From contig NC_092045.1 in NCBI RefSeq assembly GCF_003086295.3, positions 87,186,693 through 87,250,692 of the forward strand: a stretch of DNA of 64,000 nt, in the 5' to 3' direction. Under the pieces are notes generated by a model. That model ran no database searches, had not been told where the DNA came from, and saw only the letters and a program-made list of their open reading frames with translations. Each line of letters begins with the position of its first letter. The first letter of the stretch is position 1. The stretch is from Arachis hypogaea. Its lineage: Eukaryota > Streptophyta > Magnoliopsida > Fabales > Fabaceae. The translations under genes and the position numbers were made by a program. Below are positions 44,650-56,619 of this stretch, piece by piece.

Positions 44650-45150
44650 TCTCTTATTAATGTATCTACAATAATATTTTTGTCACCCTTGATATATTCA
44701 ATTTTTATTGGATATTGTAACAAAAATAATTGCCAGCTTACCAATCGTCCATGATTATAATCAACTTTTAAATTATATCGTACGAAACCTGTTAGATAAC
44801 TTGAATATGTCCTTAATGTAAATTCTTTGGGTAGTAAATCAATTTTCTATTTTTTAAGAGTTTTAATTGCTGCTAGAGTCTCCTTTTCATCAGTAGTATA
44901 TCTCTGTTCTGTCGGTGTAAATGTCCCTGAAATATACTTGCAAAGTAATTCTTTTAGGGAATTTTTAGAATCTAGTGATTCTTTTTCTTGTTCCAAGATT
45001 TTTTATAGCTTTCTTAGCCTTTAGACATCCTGACCAGGTTATGTCTGAAGCATCTGTTTCTACTATTAAGTAGTCGTTTTCTTCTGGAATATAAAATTCT
45101 GGAAGCTTTTTACATAATTCTTTGACTTTTTGAATTTGCATACTATCTTC
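44650..45150 (-). pseudogene. Polymerase remnant: RT connection and RNase H (caulimovirid)
   Basis: The viral strand encodes the RT-RNase H connection and RNase H with recognisable ETDASD, DEKETLAAI and RYNLK-type segments of caulimovirid polymerases. At least two stops are present. Upstream the frame joins coat-protein sequence directly at about 45150, so protease and the RT palm and finger domains are absent. Confidence 0.78.
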
Positions 45151-46024
45151 TTCTTCCCATTTTCATTCTTCTGTTTTCTTATAAATCTTTTCATTATAAA
45201 TTCATTAGCAGGGTATGAAAGTTTTGTTATATGCATACTAAGATAATGGTCTTTATCTTCTTCTTTTAATTTATAATAATGTATTCTATATTCACATATA
45301 TAAGATTTCACATTACATAAATCATATATTTGAATATTAGCTAAATGGTTTTTTGCTTCTTGATATTTTTTATTATAAACTTCTTGTCTATGATCTATAA
45401 TATTTTTTTCGAAAAATTCTCTATATAAAATCATCATTATATGTAATATCTTATCATAAACTGTTGTTTTTGTTGCTAATTCTTCTATTATTTAGTTTTC
45501 TATTGATGTCATATAATCTCGTATAGTTCTTTTAGTATGAAACCTATATAATTTCAAATATCTCTTCCAGACAATTCACTAAGTTTTGGATTAGTAAATG
45601 CTTCTAATAAAAAGGAATTCAACCAGTTCTCAAAAATTTCTTTTTCATTCTTTTTACAATCTAAATCGAGCATTCATTTTCCTTCCAGTTCCTGGATTTT
45701 AGGAACGTATTTTGATGGTATTTTTGTATACTTTGAATTTTTATTCATAAATCCCTTTTTAAAAGCATAATTTTCAAAACATGTTTCCCATTTAAATTGA
45801 GATTGATTATCCTTAGATGTTCCAACTTCATTTTTTACTTGTATTGGAATTGCTGGTTCTTCATCACTTGAATAATCTAGGATGTGTTCTTCATTTTCTA
45901 TATTTTCAGAATTTACTAGTTCTTCTTCTATTTGAAATTCTTGTTCCATAATATTATTTTCTTGAGCCATTTTTAATTGTTTAAAAAGCATTGTAACTTC
46001 TTCTAATTTTTCTTTAATATTCAT
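45150..46024 (-). pseudogene. Coat protein, truncated (caulimovirid)
   Basis: Starts at ATG 46024 with an acidic N-terminal region (116 residues, EEEHILDYSSDEEP-type), followed after frame breaks near 45440-45670 by a core fragment (45150-45437) containing CNVKSYICEYRIHYYKL. The zinc-finger C-terminus that would bind RNA is deleted at the junction with polymerase. Identification rests on position, acidic N-terminus and the core pattern. Confidence 0.68.
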
Positions 46025-46199
46025 AATTTTAATGGTGGTTTTACTTTTAGTTCTGTTATGTTGGCTATATTTTGAAATTTTTTTTGGGATTATCTTTCTG
46101 AAAATATTTATTTAATATCTGTTCAATTTCGTTTATATTATGTTCCTCTTTTTTCTTATTTCTTTAAAATTTTATAGATACTAATATTTTTTCGAGCAT
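46025..46199 (-). pseudogene. Possible virion-associated protein remnant
   Basis: A broken frame from ATG 46199, with a TAA after 12 codons, then a charged coil and basic/Pro-rich tail directly upstream of the coat gene. Caulimovirids have a small virion-associated/DNA-binding protein here. Evidence is mainly positional. Confidence 0.35.
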
Positions 46200-46363
46200 A
46201 TCTACTATAGAATTTAATTGGGGGTTAAAAGTATGATAAAGATGTGGGAATTATTTTCATGATAACATTTTTTAGAAACTCCGTGTGAAATATAAGTTTT
46301 TTCAAGTTTTTAAAGTCCTTCAATAAATATTATAGTAAAGTAAAGATTTAAAAAAAAATCATT

Positions 46364-46489
46364 TTATATTGATTTTAAGAATTCGGTGTCATTATAATTA
46401 ATATTAGTTAAAATCATTAGTTTTTGATCTATTAATTTTGATAATTTAATTATTTTTTCTCTTAAATCTTCTAATTTATTTTTTTCCAT
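46364..46489 (-). CDS. 41-residue ORF at the upstream edge of the viral insert
   Basis: ATG 46489 to TAA 46364, coil-like N-terminus (KLEDLREKIIKLSKLIDQK). Probably part of the small viral ORF group; cannot be assigned. Confidence 0.3.
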   Translation of the reverse strand: MEKNKLEDLREKIIKLSKLIDQKLMILTNINYNDTEFLKSI

Positions 46490-47309
46490 TAGGTGACGCT
46501 TTTTTATAAAACGCTATGGTTTTAAGTATTTTGTAGTAAAAAATATAGCTTAAAATGTATAATTTAGGTCTTGCCACATAAGCATCTTTAGCAAAAGTTA
46601 TTTTTGGGATCTTGATCTTAGTGGTGGCCTAAATATATATTGTGGTTATCATGGAGAGCTTCTCTTGTCTTACTGGTGAGCTTCCGAAATTCTCTTACTT
46701 TAGATAAGTGACCTTGTGATTACGGTCCGACGTGTCCGAGTTAATTAGTAGTTCGACTGAGTTTTAGCCCCCGGACCAAGTATTATTGATCTAACGTGGT
46801 TATTTCTACACTGCAATACATATATCCCATCCATTATGCCTATAGAATTCTTTGCTGTCTACGCTTCTGTTGCAACTACTTAGCTGATTAGGAAAGGTTT
46901 AACTAACATTCAAACCAACCTCATCAATTCTTGGTTTTCTTTCACTAATATCTCTATTAGGTGCATTCTATTTTTACTCTATATGATTATTGTGGTTATA
47001 AAATTTTGACTATATCTAAAAGTATAATTAAAATGAGGTGATTTTCAATCAATTTTTTTATAAGTAGAGCGTTGGATATCTTTTATGACTTGCTAAATTA
47101 TTATTAGAGAAATTGATTTGTGTTATTATGGTTAATACTAACTATTTCTCTAACCTTAATTAATTAAACCAAATTCTTAAATCATGGTAAACCCATTTTT
47201 CAAGTTACATTAATTTTTAAAAAGTCACATTTTATAATTTTTTCAATTTTTGAATCCATCCAATTTTCCTGAGGTGGTATAATCCAAAACAATAAATAAA
47301 TAAATAAAA
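46490..47309. other. Unassigned flank of the viral insert
   Basis: 46495-46560 has GTGACGC/ACGCTATGG words similar to sequence on the other side of the viral insert (33650-33722), perhaps two halves of one older repeat. 46560-46860 contains a GC-richer piece (GCCCCCGGACCAAG) that may be LTR of element D or of another retrotransposon. No coding region. Confidence 0.35.
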
Positions 47310-47690
47310 GGTAAAATATACTTTTCATCCTTAAAGTTTGGCAAAAGTTTTAAAAATACTCCTAAATTTTATTTTGTTTTAATTTTATCTCAGAAGTTTT
47401 CGATTTGCATCAAACATACTCTTGACAGCTAAATTTTTAAAAAATTTAAAACCAATCTAACAATAATGCATGAAAATTATGCTTGATTTGCTTGTGTTGA
47501 GGGTTGTTTTTATGAAATTGTTGATGAATTGGTCTTAAAATTTTTGAAATATTAGCCGTTAGGGATATATTTGATGCAAATTGAAAATTTTTGGGACAAA
47601 ATTAAAACAAAATAAAACTTAAGAATATTTTTAAAATTTTTGTCAAATTTTAAAGATAAAAAATATACTTCATCTATAAATAAATAAAAC
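47310..47690. mobile_element. Foldback MITE with about 150-bp inverted arms
   Basis: The left arm (AAATATACTTTTCATCCTTA, AAGTTTGGCAAAAGTTTTAA, ATTTGCATCAAACATACTC) is matched in reverse complement by the right arm (ATATATTTGATGCAAATTGA, TTTTTGTCAAATTTTAAAGA). The arms are about 150 bases each, roughly 75-80% identical by eye, around a spacer of about 75 bases. No coding capacity. Flanked by ATAAATAAATA on both sides, a possible 9-11 base duplication, which would fit a Mutator-like MITE. Confidence 0.8.
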
Positions 47691-48786
47691 TAAATCAAAA
47701 GCCGAAAAAAAATCAAAAATAAAAATAAAAAATACGTACAAAGAAATTTAGGGTGGATATTTTAGAGATATTGATGTAAGTAATTCAATATATATGTAAT
47801 TTAAATTATATGCATTTCTGTCTTTAGAAATCACAGACGAATATGTATGAGACATGTATTTAAGAAAATAAAAAATATTTTGTAATTTAGTGACTTTATA
47901 AGTATTATTTTTTATTATGTTTATGTTTTAATTTTTTTAAATCATTAATATTTTTTATTTAACCAATTTAATATCATATACTTAAGTCTTTGTATTTTTT
48001 AAATTAATTTTTATATACGCATCTTTATATCTATTTTTAAAAAAATTGTTTGCTTTTTTAGTAATATTAAAATATTAACATATTTAATATTATGTTATTA
48101 TATAGAATACTAATTATGACTTATATTATTATATTTTTTGGCATATGATATTGTATACTTTAGATTTTTTTTAAAATACATATTATATCTCAATAACTTG
48201 TATGTAATGACAAAAATATATATAAAAAGATGATTAAAAAATTTATTTGAATTTGGCCCTTACATATTAAAATTTATGAATCTATCACTGTTTAAAACTG
48301 TTTGCCATTTTCAATCTCTGTTTCGTTTTTGTTTTTGCAATAATCAAGATTTTTAGTAAACTAACTTTTTAGACTTTATATGTTAGGAATTCTCGAAAAA
48401 CTAAGTGATACGGTTAGACTTCGATTGATGAGTTGGATTTAGATCTACAGAAAAAAAATATATTATTATTATTATTATTATTATTATTATCGATAACAAT
48501 AATATTTTATTATTATTTAGTCAATATTATTATGATAAACTAAAAATATTTTATTTAATCATACCTGGGTTTAAAATTCAACAGATAAGAATTATTACTA
48601 GTATTCTCTTATCAGTGTAAACGTACTAAATACTCTATAGATAGTTTAGAGCAAGAGATAATTAAAATATTATAATACCAGTGTCATTTATATTAATAAA
48701 TAAGTTATTTGATCTGATAAAGTAAAAATATATGATCAGATAAATACTATTTTTAGTAATTATTTTTAAATTTTATTTTTGATCAA
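47691..48786. other. AT-rich DNA, including a (TTA)n tract at 48462-48490
   Basis: Nothing else recognised. Confidence 0.5.
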
Positions 48787-49500
48787 CACTACAAGAATAT
48801 GGCCGATTAGCTATCACAAAAAAAATCGTAAAATCATTGCTAATCTGACGCAAAATATAATTTGTGACGGATTAGCTACCGCTTAGTAATTAATGCTTTC
48901 CTCACTAATTACAAGTCGCAGATCAGTGAGGCAAACATAACAGTCGCTAATTCATCGGAAAGTTTTTTAGTTACTGATTAGATAGTCGCAAATCAATCAC
49001 TAAAATAAAAGCTAATTGCATAGAAGAAATGGACTAAACGGTAGTCGCTAATTAGAGACAAACTCTACTATAGCAGAGTCATCGCTAAATGCACGCTAAC
49101 TTCGTAGACAAAATAAAAAGATTAGTTGACGCTAATTAGCGAGGAATTTTTCCAAACCTAACTCGTCGCAAGTTATCCGCTAATATGGTCGCAAATCTGT
49201 CACATTTTATAGCAAATTTATAGCTAATCTTTGAAAATCCTTAATCAAATTTGTAGGGATTTTGTCGCTAAAGCAAAGCTATTCGAAATGATAAAGTAGA
49301 GTTATGAATTAGTCGCTAATTTGCTAGGAAATAATATGTAGTCAATTAGTTGCAATACTATCGCAAATGTCATCGCAAATTCCTTTTAAAATAGTAACAA
49401 ATCGATAGGTATCTCACAAATATTTTAGTCGCAATAGAATCTTTAATTTGCCACCATCATCAATAGCGAGTATGTCGCTATACTAAAATAAACATCATAT
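48787..49500 (+). mobile_element. CACTA-type transposon terminus
   Basis: Begins CACTACAAGAATATGGC and is followed by some 650 bases dense in CGCTAAT/ATTAGCGAC and GTCGCAAAT words in both orientations, as expected of subterminal repeats. The far terminus was not found; the element may extend past the SAC3B-like exons to about 53300. The subterminal words differ from those of the CACTA end at 6473, so this is a different family. Confidence 0.75.
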
Positions 49501-50541
49501 TTTTTTATTTTAGTCATTGAACTAAAACAATTAAATCACATACAGAATAAATGAGTTTATCAAAATTATACATGTTTAAAAAAGTTCAAACCATGTTTTA
49601 AGAAATTATGCATTGAAGTTTAACCTGATAATAACCAAGCCTTTGGACTTAATCAAATGCCTACTCTATCTTTTCAATAGCTCTCAATAATATGACTTAA
49701 TTAGTAAACTAACAAAGAAAAAAACTCACTTATAATATAATGTAAAAGTAAGTATTCATTCACTTTTTTAGGGATGTTTCAATCTGGCTACACAAATGTG
49801 TTCCTGCTTCTATAAAATTCATTATACATTACACATCTAAGTTTCTCATTGAACGTTGAAAATTAAAAAAAAAATAACGAAAAATACAAACAACACCTAA
49901 CACTTGGCATATCAATTGCACAAAGAACATGTCCACCAATTTCACCTTCAGTTTCACCAATATTGTCATTTATACTGGGATCAAACTGCAAAATATCACA
50001 AAAAAATAACATCGATAAATAATAGCACATCAGTTAATCAAAATAAAAAATAGAATAATAATAATAAATTAAACGCATAGTAGCTATAAGAACAGCAATG
50101 AAGATAAAAAAAATTAAAATCAATAACAAAAAATAATAGAACCAATAAATTAAAATAAAAAGCTAACAAATTCAAAAAAAATAATAGTAAAAGCAACAAG
50201 TGAAGAACAACAAATTAAAAATTAACAAATAAAAAATTAGCAACAATGAAGAACAACAAATTAAGAACAGAAAATCAAGAACAAACAAACAATAGCAAGA
50301 AGCCAAGAACAACAAATAAATAACAGTAAAAGAACAACAAACTATAGTAAGAACAAAGAAAATCAAGAATAGAACAAAATTAATTATCTTGAATTAATTA
50401 ATTAATTGATTGATTAATCAATAAAGACCCAATAATCAAGCTAAAGTCAAAATCAAATGAAATCACTGTACCCCTAATAATAATTAAGCTAAGTAAGGTA
50501 AAAAAAAGTAGCTAATTTAATTTTCATTTGAAATTACAAAC
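49501..50541. other. AT-rich interior of CACTA-like region
   Basis: Contains an A-rich tract of AACAACAA and AGCAAC words (50140-50360) and no recognised coding sequence. Some may be captured intron. Confidence 0.4.
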
Positions 50542-50942
50542 CTTGCTACATCGCGGGCAAGTAAAACTTTTGGAATCTGTCTTGTCTCTAGAGTCATCTT
50601 AACGAGATTAAGGAATAGCTCTGCAGGTTCAACCTAAAATAACTTACTTATTTTCTTAGATTTTTCTATTGCCAATAAAACATTAAAGATAACAGCACAA
50701 CAAGAACAACTTACTTTATAATTAGGATGCTTATCCAATTTAAGGAGAGCGTAATGGCCTCGAAACTCTTTTTCGATAGGCACAAGTATTCTTTTCTTTC
50801 TGTGACCATCATACATATGAAACAATTCAACCGAAGTTATGTTCATATGTTCAATATTGAAGTGAGCATCAAAGCCCGCAGAAATTCCTTCTCCTTTTGT
50901 GTATTCACATAATTCATGCATTACAATTATGTGTAATTGGAT
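50542..50942 (-). pseudogene. Two exons of a SAC3 family protein B-like gene
   Basis: Minus strand. The first exon, 50715-50942, follows a TTTCAG acceptor and ends at donor GTAAGT. It reads EYTKGEGISAGFDAHFNIEH and HRKKRILVPIEKEFRGHYAL then LKLDKHPNYK. The second exon, 50542-50633, sits between ATTTTAG and GTTTGT and reads VEPAELFLNLVKMTLETRQI then PKVLLARDVAR. Splicing keeps the frame. I recognise this as part of the SAC3/GANP domain of plant SAC3B (TREX-2 mRNA-export complex, nuclear pore). A whole protein is over 1000 residues; no further exon was found with confidence. Exon and intron structure survives, so it was captured as genomic DNA. The identification is from memory. Confidence 0.65.
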
Positions 50943-53336
50943 CTGAAACCACAAAAATCAATAGCCTCATGAGTTTTAAACTTTTAACCATCACTAGATG
51001 TTGTTATTACAAACATCACCAAGCATATGCAGGTTCTTGATAAAAGGCATCATAACCTTTAGAAAATTATTTTACCAACAAATAAATATAAAACTATTGT
51101 ATCTGTAAGTAGCCACAATATATATTTGTTTTGAGCCTTAATCAATATAACATATAAGGAACTTGCAGAAAAAATAGATATTATTTCCACTTCAATAAGA
51201 GAAAATTCAGGTTTTATTATACTTTTGTTAAAAATAAAAATGTATCATATGTTCAAGCATAGAATATCCCCTTAATAGAAAATGTGCTGCATTCTCAGGT
51301 CCATTATAATTGCTCTCATCTTATTCCATAAGAATTTATATGTACTAAGAAACCTCTCAACATAGGGCTGATCTAGCAGAAAAAATAGATAATCAATTGT
51401 CTTCTGCATTATGGGCATTGATAGAATCAAGCTTACTTCCCTCTCTGTTGTCCTAGTATATTGCCATGAAACATGATAAGTGTTACTAATGAAAAGTGAT
51501 ATGACAAAAAAGTATAGTTTACTATCAGTAATATGACAATCACCTTAACTGCAAGAAGTCTGCTGGTTATATTTTTATCCCCAAGCGTTCATACTGGTCA
51601 AAATCCTCTTTCCTTTCACGCTCTCACTACTCAGACTCTAAAATACAGAAATCTAAAGTATTTTTATGCAAAGATCAAGTTCTTTATGCAATAAATTTGT
51701 TTATACTTTAGACATATCTTTGAGTGTATATATATATAAGACAAGAAAGGGAATTGAATTTGTGTCAAGCATACCTGCAGTACACGCAGAATTCACAGAA
51801 CCAGCCAAATAAATAAATAAAACCAATTTGAATTGAATCATCTAATTATTGTGATTTCTCTGTATTTTACAAAACATAGACAACCAATCTGAAAATTATG
51901 CACAAACCTTCCATAACCACCAAATCTCTAGCTGCACAAATGGATAATCTTAAGTTATAACGTATTTTATAGAGCTAAGATACTGAACTAAGAAAGTAAA
52001 GAATTACTCACAAGTAGACAAAACCATTCTTATCCATCGCCACTAAACATTCAAAAAGAAATAATGAGTAGATGAAAGAAAAGATTAAATAAATGAGATC
52101 AAGAATGGAAAAAACAAGCACCTGTGTGATATGTCCCACATGTCACTTTGACAATTGTTTTTCAAGACAGAGAAGCAATTGCCCAAGGATGTAGCTGGGG
52201 TACAACACTAATTTCACAGAGCTATCCTTGAAATTATACCACAAGCAAATGCAAAATATGTGAAGCTTTCTATTCTTTGTTGCACCTTTCGTGCAAACAT
52301 TTACTAGGATAACACAATAAAATAGAGCAGAGCCACAACACGAACAATTACAACACAATAAAAAATTATGCAGTAGCAACAACAAACTTTTCCAAAGATT
52401 AACAAGGATTATCAAAATTTTAGGCTTTGAGGACAATTTCAATCTCAATTTTTTTCAACACAGCACAGTACAACAGGAGTGAGCAGAGCTAATCATTCAA
52501 AGCAGGAACACAGGACAATACAAAGAACAAAAATAGGACTAAAATAATGAATCAACTAATTAGTAATAATTCAATCCAAAAAATAGCTAATCATTCAATG
52601 ATTCAAATTTCAATTAGTAGCACTAGCAGAATCCCTAAAAAAATCAATGTTCTGATCAGAAGAAAGAACAAATATTCATTAGTAATAGCAAGAGGCTGGA
52701 TCACAAGTAGAAGAAACTAACCTGACTTAGGCTCCATTCTTGATGATTTGCTGACGCAGACAGAGTGGCAGAGTGCAGGAAGGACGACGAAGAGAGAGGC
52801 GCTACAAGGACGATGTTGTGTTGCTGCGGGCTTCATGGAGCTGTGGAGGACAATGGCGTGCTGTTGGGAGAGGACGATGGCGTGCTGCCTGGAGCCATGC
52901 CGGGGAAGACGAAGGAGAGAGAGTGGTGCTACGAGGAAGGGAGAGGAATAGAACAGGGTCGCGGGATGCAAGTCAGGGTTGGTGCTGTCCAGAGGCAGGC
53001 CAGCAGCAATGGCGGAGGCGCGAAGCAGAGGGAGGACGAGGAAGAGAGAGGGAGAGCAAAAGGCACTGAGAGTTGAGAGGATTGGAGGCAAAAAGACAAG
53101 AAGAGTTAGGGGTTAAGAGGGGCTGCTAAGAAGGGCTGGGAGACACTGTTTGGCGGGGTTGGGAGGTGCTGCTGGGAGGTTTAGGGTAATGGGATTTCTT
53201 TAAGAGTTTTGGCTACGTGGGGATGTGAGGGGGTAATGAGGAAGCTAGGTTTTGTGATGAGGGTGGGGAGGTGGGCCATGGGGTAATGGGCTGCCTAATG
53301 GCTTGGGTTACCTGAAGGGTTTTTTAGGGTTTCTAT
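50943..53336. other. Rest of CACTA-like region; GC-rich patch, no firm gene
   Basis: 50943-52700 is AT-rich, possibly intron of the captured gene. A GC-richer patch at 52740-53330 gives overlapping frames on both strands (such as 52717-53091 minus). On the minus strand it could be a first exon ending MEPKSG before GTTAGT (52720s), but no family is recognisable. Confidence 0.35.
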
Positions 53337-53520
53337 AGTTACGGTTCGGTTTGGTTCGGTTAGGGTTTTTAGTGTTAGAACCGAAAATCGAACCGAACCG
53401 CATAAAAAACAAAAAAACATGAATTTTTTGGTTTTTTCAGTTTTTGGTTTATTCGGATATCAATTTTTTTGTTTCGGTTGATCGGTTTTATTCAGTCCGA
53501 ATCGATTTTGAATACCCCTA
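53337..53520. mobile_element. MITE-like fragment rich in GGTTCGGTT
   Basis: Several copies of GGTTCGGTTTGG and AACCGAACCG. The right end, read on the other strand, starts TAGGGGTATTCAAAAT, close to the TAGGGGTGTTCA terminus of the element at 9541. The opposite terminus is not clear. Confidence 0.5.
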
Positions 53521-53767
53521 TTCATTATGGTGTCCAAATCCTCATATCAAGTCTTTTACCACTAGCAAACCCTTAACTCAAAAACATATATAATAAGCAA
53601 AACTTTTGATTCTAAAACCAATAAATCTCCAAAACAAATCTAGACCGATTTAAATACTCACTATTTTCAACAAAAACTAAGGCATATCAACCCTTAAATT
53701 CACATAAGTTCAACATTTTAGAAACAAATTTACATTTTGGTATGTATTGGAAGAGGTGACAGCAAAC

Positions 53768-55525
53768 TGGTGCACGAAATTGTGATCTCAATGGCGCAAC
53801 AACTTGGTACGCACAATTGTAATCTCAACTCTTTTTCACAACTTTGCACAACTAACCAGCAAGTGCATTGGGTCGTCCAAGTAATAAACCTTACGTGAGT
53901 AAGGGTCGATCCCACGGAGATTGTCGGCTTGAAGCAAGCTATGGTCGTCTTGTAAATCTCAATCAGGTAGATTCAAATGGTTATAGAGTTTTGATAATTA
54001 AAAGATAAATAAACATAAAATAAGATAAAGATACTTATGCAATTCATTGGTGGAAATTTTAGATAAGCGTATGGAGATGCGTTGTTCCTTTTTGAATCTC
54101 TGCTTTTCTACTGCCTTCATCCAATCCTTCATACTCCTTTCTATGACAAGTTGTATGTTGGGTGTCACCGTTATCAATGGCTACTTCCCATCCTCTCAGT
54201 GAAAATGGTCCTCTACGGTTTCTGTATGGCTAATCAATTTTCGGATTTCTCATCTCGGATGAAAAATACCATGCACAGATATCGTATGGCTAATCAGTTA
54301 TTGGTTCTCGATCGTGTAGGAATAGGATTTACTATCCTTTTGCGTCTATCACCACGTCCTACAGTCGCGAGTTTGAAGCTCGTCACGATCATCCCTTCCC
54401 AGATCCTACTCGGAATACCACAGACAAGGTTTAGACTTTCCGGATCTCAAGAATGCTGCCAATGGATTCTAGCCTATACCACAAAGATTCTAGTATCGGA
54501 TTCAGATACCCCATTGTCAGAGGGGATTCGATGTGAATCGTTGATTAGAAACCCAAGAGATATACATTCAAGCTTTTTTCATGTAGAACGAAAGTGGTTG
54601 TCAATCACGCGTTCATAAGTGAGAATGGTGATGAGTGTCACATAATCATCACATTCATCATATTCTTGTGTGCGAATGAATATCTTAGAATAAGAATAAG
54701 CATGAATTGAATAGAAGAACAATAATACTTTGTATTAATACTCGAGGAACAGCAGAGCTCCACACCTTAATCTATGGTGTGTAGAAACTCCACCGTTGAA
54801 AATACATAAGTGATGATGGTCCAGGCATGGCCGTGAGGCCAGCCCCCAATGTCTAAGGACTAAAAATGATCCAAAGATGTTCCAAAAAAAAAAGATCTGA
54901 GTACAATAGTAAAAAGTTCTATTTATACTAAACTATTTACTAGGGTTACAGAAATAAGTAAATGATGCAGAAATCCACTTCCGGGCCCACTTGGTGTGTG
55001 CTTGGGTTGATCATTGAAGCTTTCATGTTTAGAGAACTTCTTTGGAGTTAAACGACAGTTTGTAACTTGTTTCTGGTGTTTGACTCTAGCTTGCAACTTG
55101 TTTCTGGCGTTTAACGCCATAATAGGGTAGAAAATTGGCGTTGAACGCTAGTTTGCATCATCTAAACTCGGGCAAAGTATGGACTATTATATATTGCTGG
55201 AAAGTCCTAGATGTCTAATTTTCAACGCAATTGAGAGCGTGCCATTTGAGTTTTTGTAGCTCCAAAAATTCCAATTCGAGTGCAGGGAGGTCAAAATCCA
55301 ACAACATCTGTAGTCCTTTTTCAGCCTCTGAATCAGATTTTTGCTCAGGTCCCTCCATTTAAGCCAGAAAATACCTGAAATCACAGAAAAACACACAAAC
55401 TTATAGTAAAGTCCAGAAATGTGAATTTTTCTTAAAAACTAATAAAAATATACTGAAAACTACTAAATCATACTAAAAACTATGTAAAAATAATGCCAAA
55501 AAGCGTATAAATTATCCGCTCATCA
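53768..55525 (-). mobile_element. 3' LTR of element G (Athila-like)
   Basis: On the minus strand it runs from TGATGAGCGGATAATTT to TCGTGCACCA; 1758 bases. It is homologous to 57760-59301 over most of its length (for example ACTAACCAGCAAGTGCA and CTTACGTGAGTAAGGG). The GGCGTTNAACGCC-type motif occurs about four times at 55045-55155. The purine tract and hairpin of G lie immediately at its inner edge (55526-55563). Confidence 0.85.
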
Positions 55526-56619
55526 CAACACCAAACTTAAATTGTTGCTTGTTCCCAAGCAACTGAAAATAAAATAAGATAAAAAGAAGAGAACATACAA
55601 TGAATCTCACAATATCAATGAAACTTAGTCCCAATTAGATGAGCGGGGCTAGTAGCTTTTTGCTTCTGAACAGTTTTGGCATCTCACTTTATCCTTTGAA
55701 ATTCAGAATGATTGGCATCTATAGGAACTCAAAATTTTAGATAGTGTTATTGATTCTCCTAGTTCAGTATGTTGATTCTTGAACACAGCTACTTTATGAG
55801 TCTTGGTCGTGGCCCTAAGCACTTTGTTTTCCAGTATTACCACCGGATACATAAATGCCACAAACACATAACTGGGTGAACTTTTTCAGATTGTGACTCA
55901 GCTTTGCTAAAGTCCCCAATTAGAGGTGTCCAGAGTTCTTAAGCACACTCTTTTTGTTTTGGATCATGACTTTAACCACTCAGTCTCAAGCTTTTGGCTT
56001 GGACCTTCATGACACAAGCACATGGTTAGGGACAGCTTGATTTAGCCACTTAGGCCTGGATTTTATTTCCTTGGGCCCTCCTATCCATTAATGCTCAAAG
56101 CCTTGGATCCTTTTTACCCTTTCCTTTTGGTTTAAAGGTCTATTGGCTTTTTCTGCTTGCTTTTTCTTTCTCTTTCTCTTTTTCTTCGACACTTTTTTTC
56201 TTTTCACTGCTTTTTCTTGCTTCAAGAATCAATTTCATGATTTTTCAGATTATCAATAACATTTCTCTTTGTTCATCATTCTTTCAAGAGTCAACAATTT
56301 TAACATTCATAAACTTCACTATCAAAAATATGCACTGTTCAAGCATTCATTCAGAAAATAAAAAGTATTGCCACCACATCAAAATAATTAAACTAATTTC
56401 AAGATAAAATTTGAAATCCAAGTACTTCTTGTTCTTTTGTAATTAAGCACATTTTTCATTTAAGAGAGGTGAAGGATTCATGGAATTATTCATAGCTTTA
56501 AGGCATAGACACTAGACACTAATGATCACGTAGTGAAGACACAAACATAGATAACACATAAAGCATCAAATTCAAAAAACAGAAAAATAAGAACAAGGAA
56601 ATTAAAGAACGGGTCCACC
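55526..56619 (-). other. 3' non-coding interior of element G
   Basis: Homologous to 59302-60366 of F (blocks such as GGCATCTCACTTTATCC and CACCGGATACATAAATGCC). On the minus strand, next to the LTR: hairpin GTTGCTTG/CAAGCAAC with loop GGAA at 55544-55563, then AATTTAAGTTTGGTGTTG. No coding. Confidence 0.7.

Larger units (their letters stand above)
33723..46489 (-). other. Endogenous caulimovirid (plant pararetrovirus), split by element E
   Basis: The minus strand carries, in coding order from right to left: small ORF, virion-associated-like remnant, coat protein, RNase H, transactivator, 35S-like promoter, movement protein, a set of short ORFs and a tRNA-Met primer site. Separate, closely packed ORFs rather than one polyprotein, and a primer site inside an ORF downstream of movement protein, recall soymoviruses or caulimoviruses. 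The genus call is tentative. The insert is about 5.5 kb without element E; coat protein C-terminus, protease and RT palm are deleted. Stops, frameshifts and the insertion of E make it non-functional. Confidence 0.85.

Noticed and set aside
52717..53091. 124-residue minus-strand frame that might be a secreted or membrane protein
   Set aside because: GC-rich patch with competing frames on both strands and no recognised domain; could at most be 5' untranslated or first-exon sequence.
48787..53330. A complete CACTA element with transposase
   Set aside because: Only one terminus is visible and no TNP2-like coding sequence was found.
54082..54618. 178-residue open frame in the G LTR
   Set aside because: Inside an LTR, with a different broken frame at the homologous place in the F LTR; no motif.
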